Shown here: one piece after another, positions 1-4,957 of the stretch | How the letters are laid out: every line of letters begins with the position of its first letter | Position numbering within the stretch: position 1 is the stretch's first letter | From: Nitrososphaera sp. | GTDB taxonomy: Archaea; Thermoproteota; Nitrososphaeria; Nitrososphaerales; Nitrososphaeraceae | Direction of reading: 5' to 3' | Assembly (NCBI GenBank): GCA_022545875.1 | Contig: JAKEIF010000247.1 | Coordinates: 1 to 6,869 of the forward strand | Length of the DNA: 6,869 nucleotides | Notes under the pieces: model-generated | Seen by the model: only the letters and a program-made list of their open reading frames with translations | Databases searched by the model: none | Told to the model about the DNA's origin: nothing | Translations under genes and position numbers: made by a program

Positions 1-1
1 C

Positions 2-85
2 TTCACCCGCAGCTATATCTCGGACAACTATGTCAAGCCCAGACCGGGATCTAGGATCTTGGGATTGCAGGAATGGTTCAAATAG
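2..85 (+). CDS. C-terminal end of an unidentified protein (partial)
   Basis: The second + frame is open from the window edge to a TAG at 83-85 and encodes 27 residues, with a stretch reading YVKPRPGSRILGLQEWFK. The mix of hydrophobic, charged and Pro/Gly residues looks like a real protein end, but I do not recognise the family and the fragment is too short for a domain call. A T5 run at 151-155 on the same strand could serve as its terminator, which mildly supports a + strand gene ending here. Another + frame stays open to about 170, but its translation looks less protein-like. The gene would converge on glmS across about 250 bases. Confidence 0.4.
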   Translation, partial: FTRSYISDNYVKPRPGSRILGLQEWFK

Positions 86-335
86 ATTACTTCATCGCAG
101 GGCATGTGTGCGACCTGTCAGCATTTTCATAGCCAAACCTCAAAACAATGTTTTTCTCGACCCCACTTAACCGGTTAATGCCTTCTCTGGGATCCGCTTG
201 CATTCAAAGAAGACTGTTGTGCCCTTGGCACCTGTCTCTTCGCAAATAGCCCCTGCCTCTGCTAGGGGTATCTTTGACTTGAAAATGCCTGGCAAGCATC
301 ATCATGCATGTCCGGAGATGCGAATTTGTTGTTTC
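86..335. other. Intergenic stretch without a convincing gene
   Basis: No frame on either strand gives a believable protein here. It contains a T5 run on the + strand (151-155), a perfect 12-bp palindrome TTAACCGGTTAA (167-178), and a small CCCCT/AGGGG stem with a 9-base loop (250-268). It also has an imperfect 16-bp palindrome centred on TCCGGA (306-321), just beyond the glmS stop. It probably holds the converging 3' ends of the upstream gene and glmS. No strong T-tract follows glmS on its own strand; the best is a T4 opposite 283-286. Confidence 0.4.
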
Positions 336-2093
336 CTATCTCACTGTTACAGACTTGGCCAAGTTGCGGGGGTAATCCGGATCCACGCTGTTTGCCAGAG
401 CCAGCTGGTAAGCCAGGATTTGGAGTGGTATTACTTCAACCAGCGGATAAAACGCGCTCTGATTCAGACGCGGTATCTCTATCCAGTGGTCGTAGACATC
501 GTCTTTGCTGTCCGAAATCCCGATGACTGTGGCACCCCTTGCCTTTATTTCGTGTGCGTTAGAAATCGTGTCACTAAATGTGTCGTCGTGCGGATTTAGC
601 ATTATTACAATCGTGTTCTTCTCCATTAGTGCAAGCGGGCCGTGCTTTAGCTCCCCGGCTGCAATGCCTTCGGCGTGAACGTACGCCAGCTCTTTCAACT
701 TTAGGGCGCCTTCAAGCGCGACCGGGTAGTGAAGAGACCTTCCAAGTAGGTAAATATCGGTCGCGCCGTTCATCTTTTCTGCCGCCTTTGCAATGCTAGC
801 AACGTTTGCGAGCACGTTTTCAACGGCAATTGCAAACTCTGCCTTTGAAGTGCCAAGGCAGCCGTTGCATAGCCTGTCTGTCACGTTATAGATTAGTGCG
901 AGCTGGCCCGTGAAACTCTTTGTCGCCGCAACACCTATTTCCGGCCCACAATTGGTAGAGAGGAACGCGTCGCTGCTCCTTGCAAGCGAAGAAGTAGTCA
1001 CATTGAGGATCGATAGTATTTTTGCGCCTTGGCTTTTTGCCAGTTTGACAGAGTCAAGCACATCTGCTGTCTCGCCGCTCTGTGATATGGCGACAAGGAT
1101 CGAGTCAGCTTCCATCGAGGAGAGTGCATACTCTGCCTCGCTTGACATCACGGTCTCCGCCCTTATCTTTCCGAAGCGCGCGAGCATATGCTTGAAAAGG
1201 AGAGCTGAATGATAGCTGGTTCCGCTGCCTGTAATGTAGATGCTCTTGGCGTTTCCGAGTATGTCGCAAAATTTCTGCATCATGACTTCGTCCTGCCTTC
1301 CTGCGTGCACGACAGTTTGCTTCTGGTCGTTTATTTCCTTAAGAGTATGGTGCGCATATTTTCCCTTGTCAATATCGCCCAGCTCCCAGGCAACTTGAGT
1401 AATGGGGTGAGCGACGGGAGACCCTTCAAAATCAAATATCTCTAGTTTAGAACTATCGACAATGCAAATGTCTCCGTTCTCGAGAAAGATCGCCTTATCG
1501 GTATACTGCAGAAATCCCAGAACGTCGCTTGAGATAAAATAGCCATCGTTTGCGACGCCAATGATGAGCGGCTCTTCATATCTGGCCCCTGCAATAGTGC
1601 CGTCCTGGAATACCGCCACAAACGCGAAATTGCCCTTCAGGCTCTTGCAGGTGTCGATCATGGCTTTTCTGATGCCGCCAGAGATATTGATCTCAAGCAG
1701 GTGGGCTATTACTTCGGTATCAGTTTCGCTTGAAAAAACGTGCCCCTTGGCAGTCAGCTCCGCCTTTAGCTCCTTGTAGTTCTCGATAATGCCATTATGA
1801 ACTACCGCGATGTTCTTGTTGCAGGCCGAATGAGGGTGCGCGTTGCTGTCGGTAACGCCGCCATGGGTTGCCCAGCGGGTGTGCCCGATGCCAATCTTTC
1901 CTGCCATCTCGCTGATGTTCAAACTTTTGTTGACCTCGATGACCTTGCCTATCCCTTTGCGCACCAAGATGCTGCCGTCGTCAATGGTCGCCACGCCAAC
2001 GCTATCATAGCCTCGGTATTCCATTTTCTTGAGGCTGTCAACAAGTATCGGAGCAGCCGAGTTTTTGCCTTTATATCCTATTATCGAGCACAT
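336..2093 (-). CDS. glmS: Glutamine--fructose-6-phosphate aminotransferase (isomerizing), GlmS
   Basis: This cytoplasmic enzyme converts fructose-6-phosphate and glutamine to glucosamine-6-phosphate and glutamate, the first step to UDP-GlcNAc for surface glycans. The 585 residues are close to the usual 590-610. The N-terminal glutaminase domain (about 1-220) begins MCSIIGY, exposing the catalytic Cys2 after Met removal, which fixes the ATG start. It has HTRWATHG at 71-78 and HNGIIENY at 99-106. Two SIS sugar-isomerase domains follow: the first with GTS at 291-293, SQSGET at 337-342 and GPEIGVAATKSF at 383-394; the second with EGALKLKELAYVHAEG at 461-476 and AGELKHGPLAL at 479-489. The C-terminus, PRNLAKSVTV, carries the family's conserved lysine (K580). 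All expected motifs are intact. Residue 3 is Ser, where most family members have Gly. The gene is divergent from the regulator at 2249, with a palindrome between them. No Shine-Dalgarno sequence is seen. Confidence 0.97.
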   Translation of the reverse strand: MCSIIGYKGKNSAAPILVDSLKKMEYRGYDSVGVATIDDGSILVRKGIGKVIEVNKSLNISEMAGKIGIGHTRWATHGGVTDSNAHPHSACNKNIAVVHNGIIENYKELKAELTAKGHVFSSETDTEVIAHLLEINISGGIRKAMIDTCKSLKGNFAFVAVFQDGTIAGARYEEPLIIGVANDGYFISSDVLGFLQYTDKAIFLENGDICIVDSSKLEIFDFEGSPVAHPITQVAWELGDIDKGKYAHHTLKEINDQKQTVVHAGRQDEVMMQKFCDILGNAKSIYITGSGTSYHSALLFKHMLARFGKIRAETVMSSEAEYALSSMEADSILVAISQSGETADVLDSVKLAKSQGAKILSILNVTTSSLARSSDAFLSTNCGPEIGVAATKSFTGQLALIYNVTDRLCNGCLGTSKAEFAIAVENVLANVASIAKAAEKMNGATDIYLLGRSLHYPVALEGALKLKELAYVHAEGIAAGELKHGPLALMEKNTIVIMLNPHDDTFSDTISNAHEIKARGATVIGISDSKDDVYDHWIEIPRLNQSAFYPLVEVIPLQILAYQLALANSVDPDYPRNLAKSVTVR

Positions 2094-2123
2094 TACGTAA
2101 ACGATATCGAGCTGTGTTTACAA

Positions 2124-2131
2124 CTTTAAAA
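2124..2131 (-). promoter_or_regulatory. Probable glmS TATA box
   Basis: Read on the - strand this is TTTTAAAG, centred about 34 bases before the glmS ATG. With the usual archaeal spacing of about 25 bases to the start site, transcription would begin near 2102 and give a leader of roughly 9 bases. That fits the lack of a Shine-Dalgarno sequence. A second candidate TATA lies inside the palindrome and would give a leader of about 50 bases. The choice is by position and base content only. Confidence 0.45.
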
Positions 2132-2151
2132 TAATTATTGAAGGTGGAAAG

Positions 2152-2181
2152 CGACCGTTATAAATTAATTTATAACGGTCG
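2152..2181. promoter_or_regulatory. Perfect 30-bp palindrome between glmS and the regulator gene (putative operator)
   Basis: The half-site CGACCGTTATAAATT is followed directly by its exact reverse complement, with no spacer and no mismatch; symmetry breaks at the next base pair (2151/2182). It lies 58 bases before the glmS start and 67 bases before the regulator start. Each strand contains TTATAAAT, a possible TATA box. A palindrome this long between divergent genes, one encoding a winged-helix protein, suggests a binding site for a dimeric regulator, most simply the neighbour itself. It sits upstream of the start-proximal TATA boxes of both genes, so it could be an activator site or could cover alternative promoters. 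Binding is inferred, not shown. Confidence 0.6.
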
Positions 2182-2222
2182 AGCACACTCATTTCAATTA
2201 AATCCTATACCGCTACACAATC

Positions 2223-2229
2223 TTATATA
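2223..2229 (+). promoter_or_regulatory. TATA box of the winged-helix regulator gene
   Basis: TTATATA is centred about 23 bases before the ATG at 2249. With normal archaeal spacing the transcript would start at or next to the A of the ATG, giving a leaderless mRNA. No Shine-Dalgarno sequence precedes the start, which agrees with this. Confidence 0.65.
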
Positions 2230-2248
2230 GTGGTCAATGAACTAACTA

Positions 2249-3211
2249 ATGTTGGAGAAAAAGCTGGTTTCTGAGCGCGATGGCGAGACGTCTGTAAAGA
2301 AAATCATTGTATTCAAAGACGTCGAGCGGGTGCGCATATTATCAAACCCTGTCGCATGGCGGATCATGGAGTTGCTGTCTCGCGGGCCAATGTATCCGGC
2401 GCAGGTTTCAAAAGAGCTAGAAATCCATGAGCAGAGCGCGTATTACTACATACGGAGGCTCGTCTCAATCGGCGCGGCGGAAGAGGCCGGGCATAGCTTT
2501 GTCAGGGGAGGTACCGCAAGGCTGTACAAGGCCACCAGCCCTTCTTTTGGAATAGAAATGGACTGGGGGGAGACAAAGATGGCCCTCGGCAAGGCACCCG
2601 AAGTACAGCATACCAACGCGCGCAGGTTCTTTGAAGCGTACCTCGGTAAGGACAGTACGTTTAACGGGCTAATCGTGGTGGGCTCGCCAGACCCGCACGG
2701 CCCGTACAAATCATCAGCGCGTGACGGACATTATGCAGTTCATCTTGCGTTCTTTCTGGGACATATAACCACAGCCGCCCCTGAGGAATTTGTTGTAAAG
2801 CTCGATGCCGACGCCAAGGCCGAAAAGGTTCTTACCGATAACAACTTGATATCAATTGGGGGGCCAGGCACAAACATTGTGTCTGCCGAGTTTAACAAGT
2901 ATCTCCCAATACGGTTTGACGAGAAGAACTTTTGGTCCGGCTTGGTGGAGGAGAAAACAGGCAAACGCTACAGCCTTGAAAACCACGGGCTTATTGCAAA
3001 GATCAAGAACCCCTACGATCCAAAGTCTAGTGTCATTGTAGTTGCTGGAGTAAGATCAGCTGGCACGAAATCTGCAGTGATTGCTCTGACAAACTATAGC
3101 GAGCAGGTCCTGAGGCGATACAACGGGGAAGAAGATTGGGCCCTAGTTGTCCAAGGATTTGACATGAACTCTGACGGCAAGATAGACCACGTTGATGTGG
3201 TCAGTCTATGA
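2249..3211 (+). CDS. Winged-helix (ArsR-like) transcriptional regulator with an envelope-type C-terminal domain
   Basis: A 320-residue probable DNA-binding protein. Residues about 22-95 form a winged helix-turn-helix: a helix with LSNPVAWRIMELLSRGPM, then YPAQVSKELEIHEQSAYYYIRRL as the HTH, and a wing ending RGGTARLYKAT. This matches archaeal ArsR-type regulators. The rest (about 100-320) is not a standard ligand domain. It has GSPDPHGPY at 145-153, GGPGTN at 204-209, AGVRSAGTKSAVIALT at 266-281, and a terminal DMNSDGKIDHVD (305-316) with the spacing of an EF-hand/dockerin calcium loop. From memory these GGP-x-x-N and DxNxDG patterns resemble archaeal S-layer-type domains; that resemblance is inference. 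No membrane segment is seen, so it is presumably cytoplasmic. The ATG follows a TATA box at leaderless spacing. It is divergent from glmS across a palindrome it may bind, and its end overlaps rps4 by 6 bp. Confidence 0.85.
   Translation: MLEKKLVSERDGETSVKKIIVFKDVERVRILSNPVAWRIMELLSRGPMYPAQVSKELEIHEQSAYYYIRRLVSIGAAEEAGHSFVRGGTARLYKATSPSFGIEMDWGETKMALGKAPEVQHTNARRFFEAYLGKDSTFNGLIVVGSPDPHGPYKSSARDGHYAVHLAFFLGHITTAAPEEFVVKLDADAKAEKVLTDNNLISIGGPGTNIVSAEFNKYLPIRFDEKNFWSGLVEEKTGKRYSLENHGLIAKIKNPYDPKSSVIVVAGVRSAGTKSAVIALTNYSEQVLRRYNGEEDWALVVQGFDMNSDGKIDHVDVVSL
3182..3209. other. Hairpin at the convergent 3' ends of the regulator gene and rps4
   Basis: GACCAC (3185-3190) and GTGGTC (3197-3202) form a perfect 6-bp stem around a 6-base loop. 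ATAGAC on the left and GTCTAT on the right allow extension to 9 bp with a 4-base bulge. The structure covers the last codons of the regulator gene, and in the other direction lies at and just beyond the rps4 stop. It could mark the 3' ends of both transcripts. No T-tract follows on either strand, so a terminator role is uncertain. Confidence 0.4.
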
Positions 3212-3718
3212 GGCTGGTTGTGCGTCAGGACTTGGAGGTGCCGGAAGCTCTATGTGGAGAAGAATTTGCGACTCTTCTGCAGTCTTGACAAGGTAGCCAG
3301 GTATGTTGACCTTTCTGTTGCCTATTGAGACGTGGCCATGGCTAACTATCTGCCTTGCCTGATACGGAGACTTTGAGCTCGCCCTCTTCATTACGATGGT
3401 CTGCAACCTTCGTTCTAGCAGGTCTTCGACCTTCAGGTTCAAGATATCGTCAAGAGTCGCGCCTTCCTTGACAAGGCCTAGCCTATTCAAGAAATTCAAC
3501 AACCTCTTTTCCTTCTCGCTTCTTACTTCGGTAGACAGTGCCAGCAAGGCTCGCGCCTGGTTTCTAATTCTTGCGACCTCAGTCTGTGCTCTCCAAAGCT
3601 CGCGCTTGTTCCGGAGGCCATAAGAACCCATCACGTAAAGTTCAGCGTTCAGCTGATCCGTGGTCCAGATCATTCTGGGCCTGTGGTAAAGTTTCTTGCT
3701 TTTACGAGGATCTCCCAT
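3206..3718 (-). CDS. rps4: 30S ribosomal protein S4 (uS4), archaeal type
   Basis: A primary 16S rRNA-binding protein that nucleates assembly of the small subunit. The 170 residues fit the archaeal length. It begins MGDPRKSKKLYHRPR, the usual archaeal start, followed by GSYGLRNKRELWRAQTEVARIRNQAR (31-56). The S4 RNA-binding domain lies at about 102-145 (LERRLQTIVMKRA, then QARQIVSHGHVSIGNRKVNIPGYLV). The C-terminus is a short Pro/Ala/Ser tail (159-170). The ATG follows the uS13 stop by 13 bases, with GTGGTG just upstream as a weak Shine-Dalgarno sequence, so both are co-transcribed. In many archaea rps11 and rpoD come next; here the convergent regulator gene ends the operon, and the stop codons of the two genes interlock. 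Confidence 0.97.
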   Translation of the reverse strand: MGDPRKSKKLYHRPRMIWTTDQLNAELYVMGSYGLRNKRELWRAQTEVARIRNQARALLALSTEVRSEKEKRLLNFLNRLGLVKEGATLDDILNLKVEDLLERRLQTIVMKRASSKSPYQARQIVSHGHVSIGNRKVNIPGYLVKTAEESQILLHIELPAPPSPDAQPAS

Positions 3719-3722
3719 CTAG

Positions 3723-3728
3723 CACCAC
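3723..3728 (-). promoter_or_regulatory. Ribosome binding site of rps4
   Basis: In the 13-base gap after the uS13 stop, the - strand reads GTGGTG, ending 4 bases before the rps4 ATG. GGTG is a partial match to the archaeal Shine-Dalgarno GGAGGTGA. As an internal operon gene, rps4 would need such a site, unlike the leaderless first genes nearby. Confidence 0.5.
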
Positions 3729-3731
3729 TCT

Positions 3732-4346
3732 CTACTTCTTCGCCGGCTCCTTTGCGGGCGCTGCGGGTTTGGCTCCAGCTGCTGGCGCTGCACCAGCCGC
3801 TGGTTTGGCCCCAGCCGCCGGTGCGGCTGCACCAGCTGCGGGCGCTGCGGGGGCACCTGACGCCGCTGGAGCGGCACCCGGGGCTGCTCCGGGCTTTAAT
3901 GCAGACTTCTTTACTCCGACTGCGCCGCCCTTTCTACCGGTTGTTCTGGTGCGCTGACCTCTGACTCGCAGGCCAAACATGTGCCTGTAGCCCCGCCAGC
4001 TCATTACCAGCTTTTCTCTTTCAACATCGTTTGCAGAAGCAAAATCGAGATCCGAAGTAATTAGGTGATGCGTTGTCCCACTGTCCATGTCCTTTCTTCT
4101 GTTAAGGTACCACTCTGGCAGTGCAGCTACCTTGGGGTCGGCGATGGCCCGCTCTATTTCCCTTATCTCGCCGTCTGTAAGAAATCCGACTCTGATGTTC
4201 GGGTTAATGTTTAGTGACTGGGTTAGAACCTGCGCAAAATTGTAACCTACGCCTTTAACTTCGCTGATGGCAACAATCAGCTTCTTGCTGCCTTCAACGT
4301 CCTTGCCGGCTATTCTAAGTATGTGCTTGTACTCGGCTGCGGACAA
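3732..4346 (-). CDS. rps13: 30S ribosomal protein S13 (uS13), archaeal type, with long Ala/Pro-rich tail
   Basis: A protein of the 30S head that contacts 16S rRNA and the 50S subunit. The core (1-140) is standard: EYKHILRIAGKDVEGSKK, an H2TH-like part with KGVGYNFAQVL, and the conserved end RGYRHMFGLRVRGQRTRTTGRKGG (118-141). Residues about 150-204 form a low-complexity tail of Ala, Pro, Gly and Lys that ends in PAKEPAKK. It makes the protein 204 residues, against roughly 150 usual for archaea. The start is TTG: an in-frame TAA lies three codons upstream, with no ATG or GTG between, and translation from the TTG gives the expected MSAAEYKHILRIAG. It is the first gene of the rps13-rps4 operon, with a TATA-like box about 32 bases upstream. 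Confidence 0.96.
   Translation of the reverse strand: MSAAEYKHILRIAGKDVEGSKKLIVAISEVKGVGYNFAQVLTQSLNINPNIRVGFLTDGEIREIERAIADPKVAALPEWYLNRRKDMDSGTTHHLITSDLDFASANDVEREKLVMSWRGYRHMFGLRVRGQRTRTTGRKGGAVGVKKSALKPGAAPGAAPAASGAPAAPAAGAAAPAAGAKPAAGAAPAAGAKPAAPAKEPAKK
3766..3840. repeat. Tandem 36/39-base imperfect repeat in the uS13 tail
   Basis: On the + strand two copies begin with GGTTTGGC at 3766 and 3802. They share a pattern of CCAGC, GC and GGC triplets; the second copy has one extra codon. On the coding strand they encode repeated Gly-Ala-Lys-Pro-Ala-Ala and Gly-Ala-Ala-Pro-Ala-Ala units. This GC-rich stretch, much richer than its surroundings, probably grew by slippage or unequal exchange. 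Confidence 0.6.
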
Positions 4347-4373
4347 ATTCAGTTATCACGAAACAATTCTCGG

Positions 4374-4382
4374 CAATAAAAA
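4374..4382 (-). promoter_or_regulatory. TATA-like box of the rps13-rps4 operon
   Basis: The - strand reads TTTTTATTG, centred about 32 bases before the TTG start of rps13. The predicted transcription start near 4352 would leave a leader of about 5 bases. No Shine-Dalgarno sequence lies in the remaining bases. The box is a weak consensus match, chosen by position. Confidence 0.5.
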
Positions 4383-4520
4383 CCATGCTGGGTCTCTGCT
4401 CAGAATCCCTATGGCATTGCAATAAAGCCGTGACGCGAGGCCAACATTAGCGAATATTTAGCGCCATTCATCATTTTGTCAAGAGTTTCTACTGTATGGT
4501 GCGCTTTAATTCATGTAAAG
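4383..4520. other. Intergenic stretch between the divergent rps13 operon and the small gene
   Basis: About 140 bases with no credible open frame on either strand. I see no tRNA-like fold, no long inverted repeat and no repeat array. It probably holds upstream promoter parts of the two divergent units. A TATA-like AATATTTAG near 4453-4461 has no gene at suitable spacing. Confidence 0.4.
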
Positions 4521-4521
4521 C

Positions 4522-4529
4522 ATTATAAG
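4522..4529 (+). promoter_or_regulatory. TATA box of the 41-codon gene
   Basis: ATTATAAG is centred about 32 bases before the TTG at 4558, so the transcript would start near 4551 with a leader of about 6 bases. Its position relative to the small frame supports that frame being expressed. Confidence 0.45.
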
Positions 4530-4557
4530 TTCATCTAGTGACGAAAACCTGTAAAAG

Positions 4558-4683
4558 TTGGCTGAAAAGAAGGACCGGCCGCAGGCCAAGCTAGTTACTC
4601 CCAAATCACATGCAAAGACTGCAGAGGAGCTTGCATATGACGAATATTCCCGGCAGATGGAACTTGCCATAGAGAACCACTAG
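4558..4683 (+). CDS. Small hydrophilic protein of 41 residues, function unknown
   Basis: A TTG-initiated frame ending in TAG. The protein begins MAEKKDRPQAKLVTPKSHAK and ends EYSRQMELAIENH. It is highly charged, with a basic first half and an acidic, probably helical second half (TAEELAYDEYSRQMELAIE), and has no Cys and no membrane segment. An in-frame TAA lies two codons before the TTG, so no longer version is possible. A TATA box sits about 32 bases upstream. A T5/A5 element begins 2 bases after the stop, and a hairpin with a T-tract follows further on. Such small basic/acidic proteins are common in these archaea; I cannot assign a role. Promoter, start and terminator placement together make it likely real, but it is short enough to need conservation evidence. 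Confidence 0.55.
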   Translation: MAEKKDRPQAKLVTPKSHAKTAEELAYDEYSRQMELAIENH

Positions 4684-4685
4684 GA

Positions 4686-4695
4686 TTTTTAAAAA
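4686..4695. terminator. T5A5 element after the small gene (bidirectional T-rich terminator)
   Basis: TTTTTAAAAA is its own reverse complement, so it gives a T5 run on both strands. It lies 2 bases after the stop of the 41-codon gene and 4 bases beyond the stop of the doubtful - strand frame. Archaeal termination often needs only a short T-run, so this site could end transcription from both sides. Confidence 0.45.
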
Positions 4696-4699
4696 GCTG

Positions 4700-4888
4700 T
4701 CATCCCGTTGTCCTCGCATCCACAAGGGTGCTTGTTTTTGCAATTTGCATGTCCGCATTATCTTGCCGAATTGGTTCCTCGGTAGCAGATCTCCAAGTCG
4801 TCTGTGCTATAACGCTTTGATTTGGTGTTAACACAATTCTAGCGGCCTTTATCTCAGCCCAATCGGCTGTGACTCTGACCTCAAGCAT
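4700..4888 (-). CDS. Doubtful 62-residue hypothetical protein
   Basis: An ATG-to-TGA frame starting MLEVRVTADWAEIKAARIVL and ending TSTLVDARTTG. The first half looks like a real beta/alpha segment and has no runs of rare residues. I do not recognise it; it has no Cys, membrane segment or signal. An in-frame TAG six codons before the ATG fixes the start as the first possible one. Against it, no good TATA box or Shine-Dalgarno sequence is seen upstream, and its 3' part overlaps a hairpin plus T-tract that looks like a + strand terminator (4716-4739). For it, a T5 run follows its stop directly. It would converge on the 41-codon gene and diverge from the AAA+ gene. Confidence 0.35.
   Translation of the reverse strand: MLEVRVTADWAEIKAARIVLTPNQSVIAQTTWRSATEEPIRQDNADMQIAKTSTLVDARTTG
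4716..4739 (+). terminator. Hairpin followed by T-tract (possible + strand terminator)
   Basis: GCATCC and GGGTGC form a 6-bp stem (one G-T pair) around the loop ACAA at 4716-4731, followed by TTGTTTTT. The shape is that of an intrinsic terminator acting on + strand transcripts from the 41-codon gene, 33 bases after its stop. It could back up the T5 run at 4686-4690. Confidence 0.4.
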
Positions 4889-4957
4889 ATTTTCATGATT
4901 GAGCTAGGTGTTTGGTTATGAGGATGGGTTATTTCTCCAATCTGAAGTTCCAACTAC

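Noticed and set aside
75..83. GGTTCAAAT resembling a tRNA T-loop
   Set aside because: The flanking bases do not form a T-stem, and no anticodon arm, D-arm or acceptor pairing can be built around it. It falls in the frame of the partial upstream gene.
250..268. CCCCT/AGGGG hairpin as a glmS terminator
   Set aside because: The stem is only 5 bp with a 9-base loop, and no T-tract follows on the - strand, so it is not distinguishable from chance.
306..321. 16-bp imperfect palindrome around TCCGGA
   Set aside because: It has a mismatched pair and no loop suited to a hairpin, and no promoter or gene start lies next to it. It is too weak for a regulatory call.
198..599. 133-codon + strand open frame
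   Set aside because: Most of it is antisense to the conserved C-terminus of glmS, and its translation is rich in Cys and His without family-like pattern. There is no promoter at suitable spacing.
910..1212. 100-codon + strand open frame inside glmS, and similar frames at 1209-1445, 1561-1779 and 1797-2129
   Set aside because: All lie antisense to the conserved SIS or glutaminase domains of glmS and look like shadow frames of its codon pattern.
2094..2248. glmS ribozyme or other metabolite-sensing RNA upstream of glmS
   Set aside because: The leader predicted from the TATA box is only about 9 bases. Even the full 58 bases to the palindrome are too short for the ribozyme fold, and that ribozyme is known from Gram-positive bacteria. 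No matching core is visible.
3571..3964. Ala/Pro-rich + strand frames opposite rps13
   Set aside because: They are the reverse-strand reading of the GC-rich uS13 tail. The - strand has the conserved uS13 core in frame with that tail.
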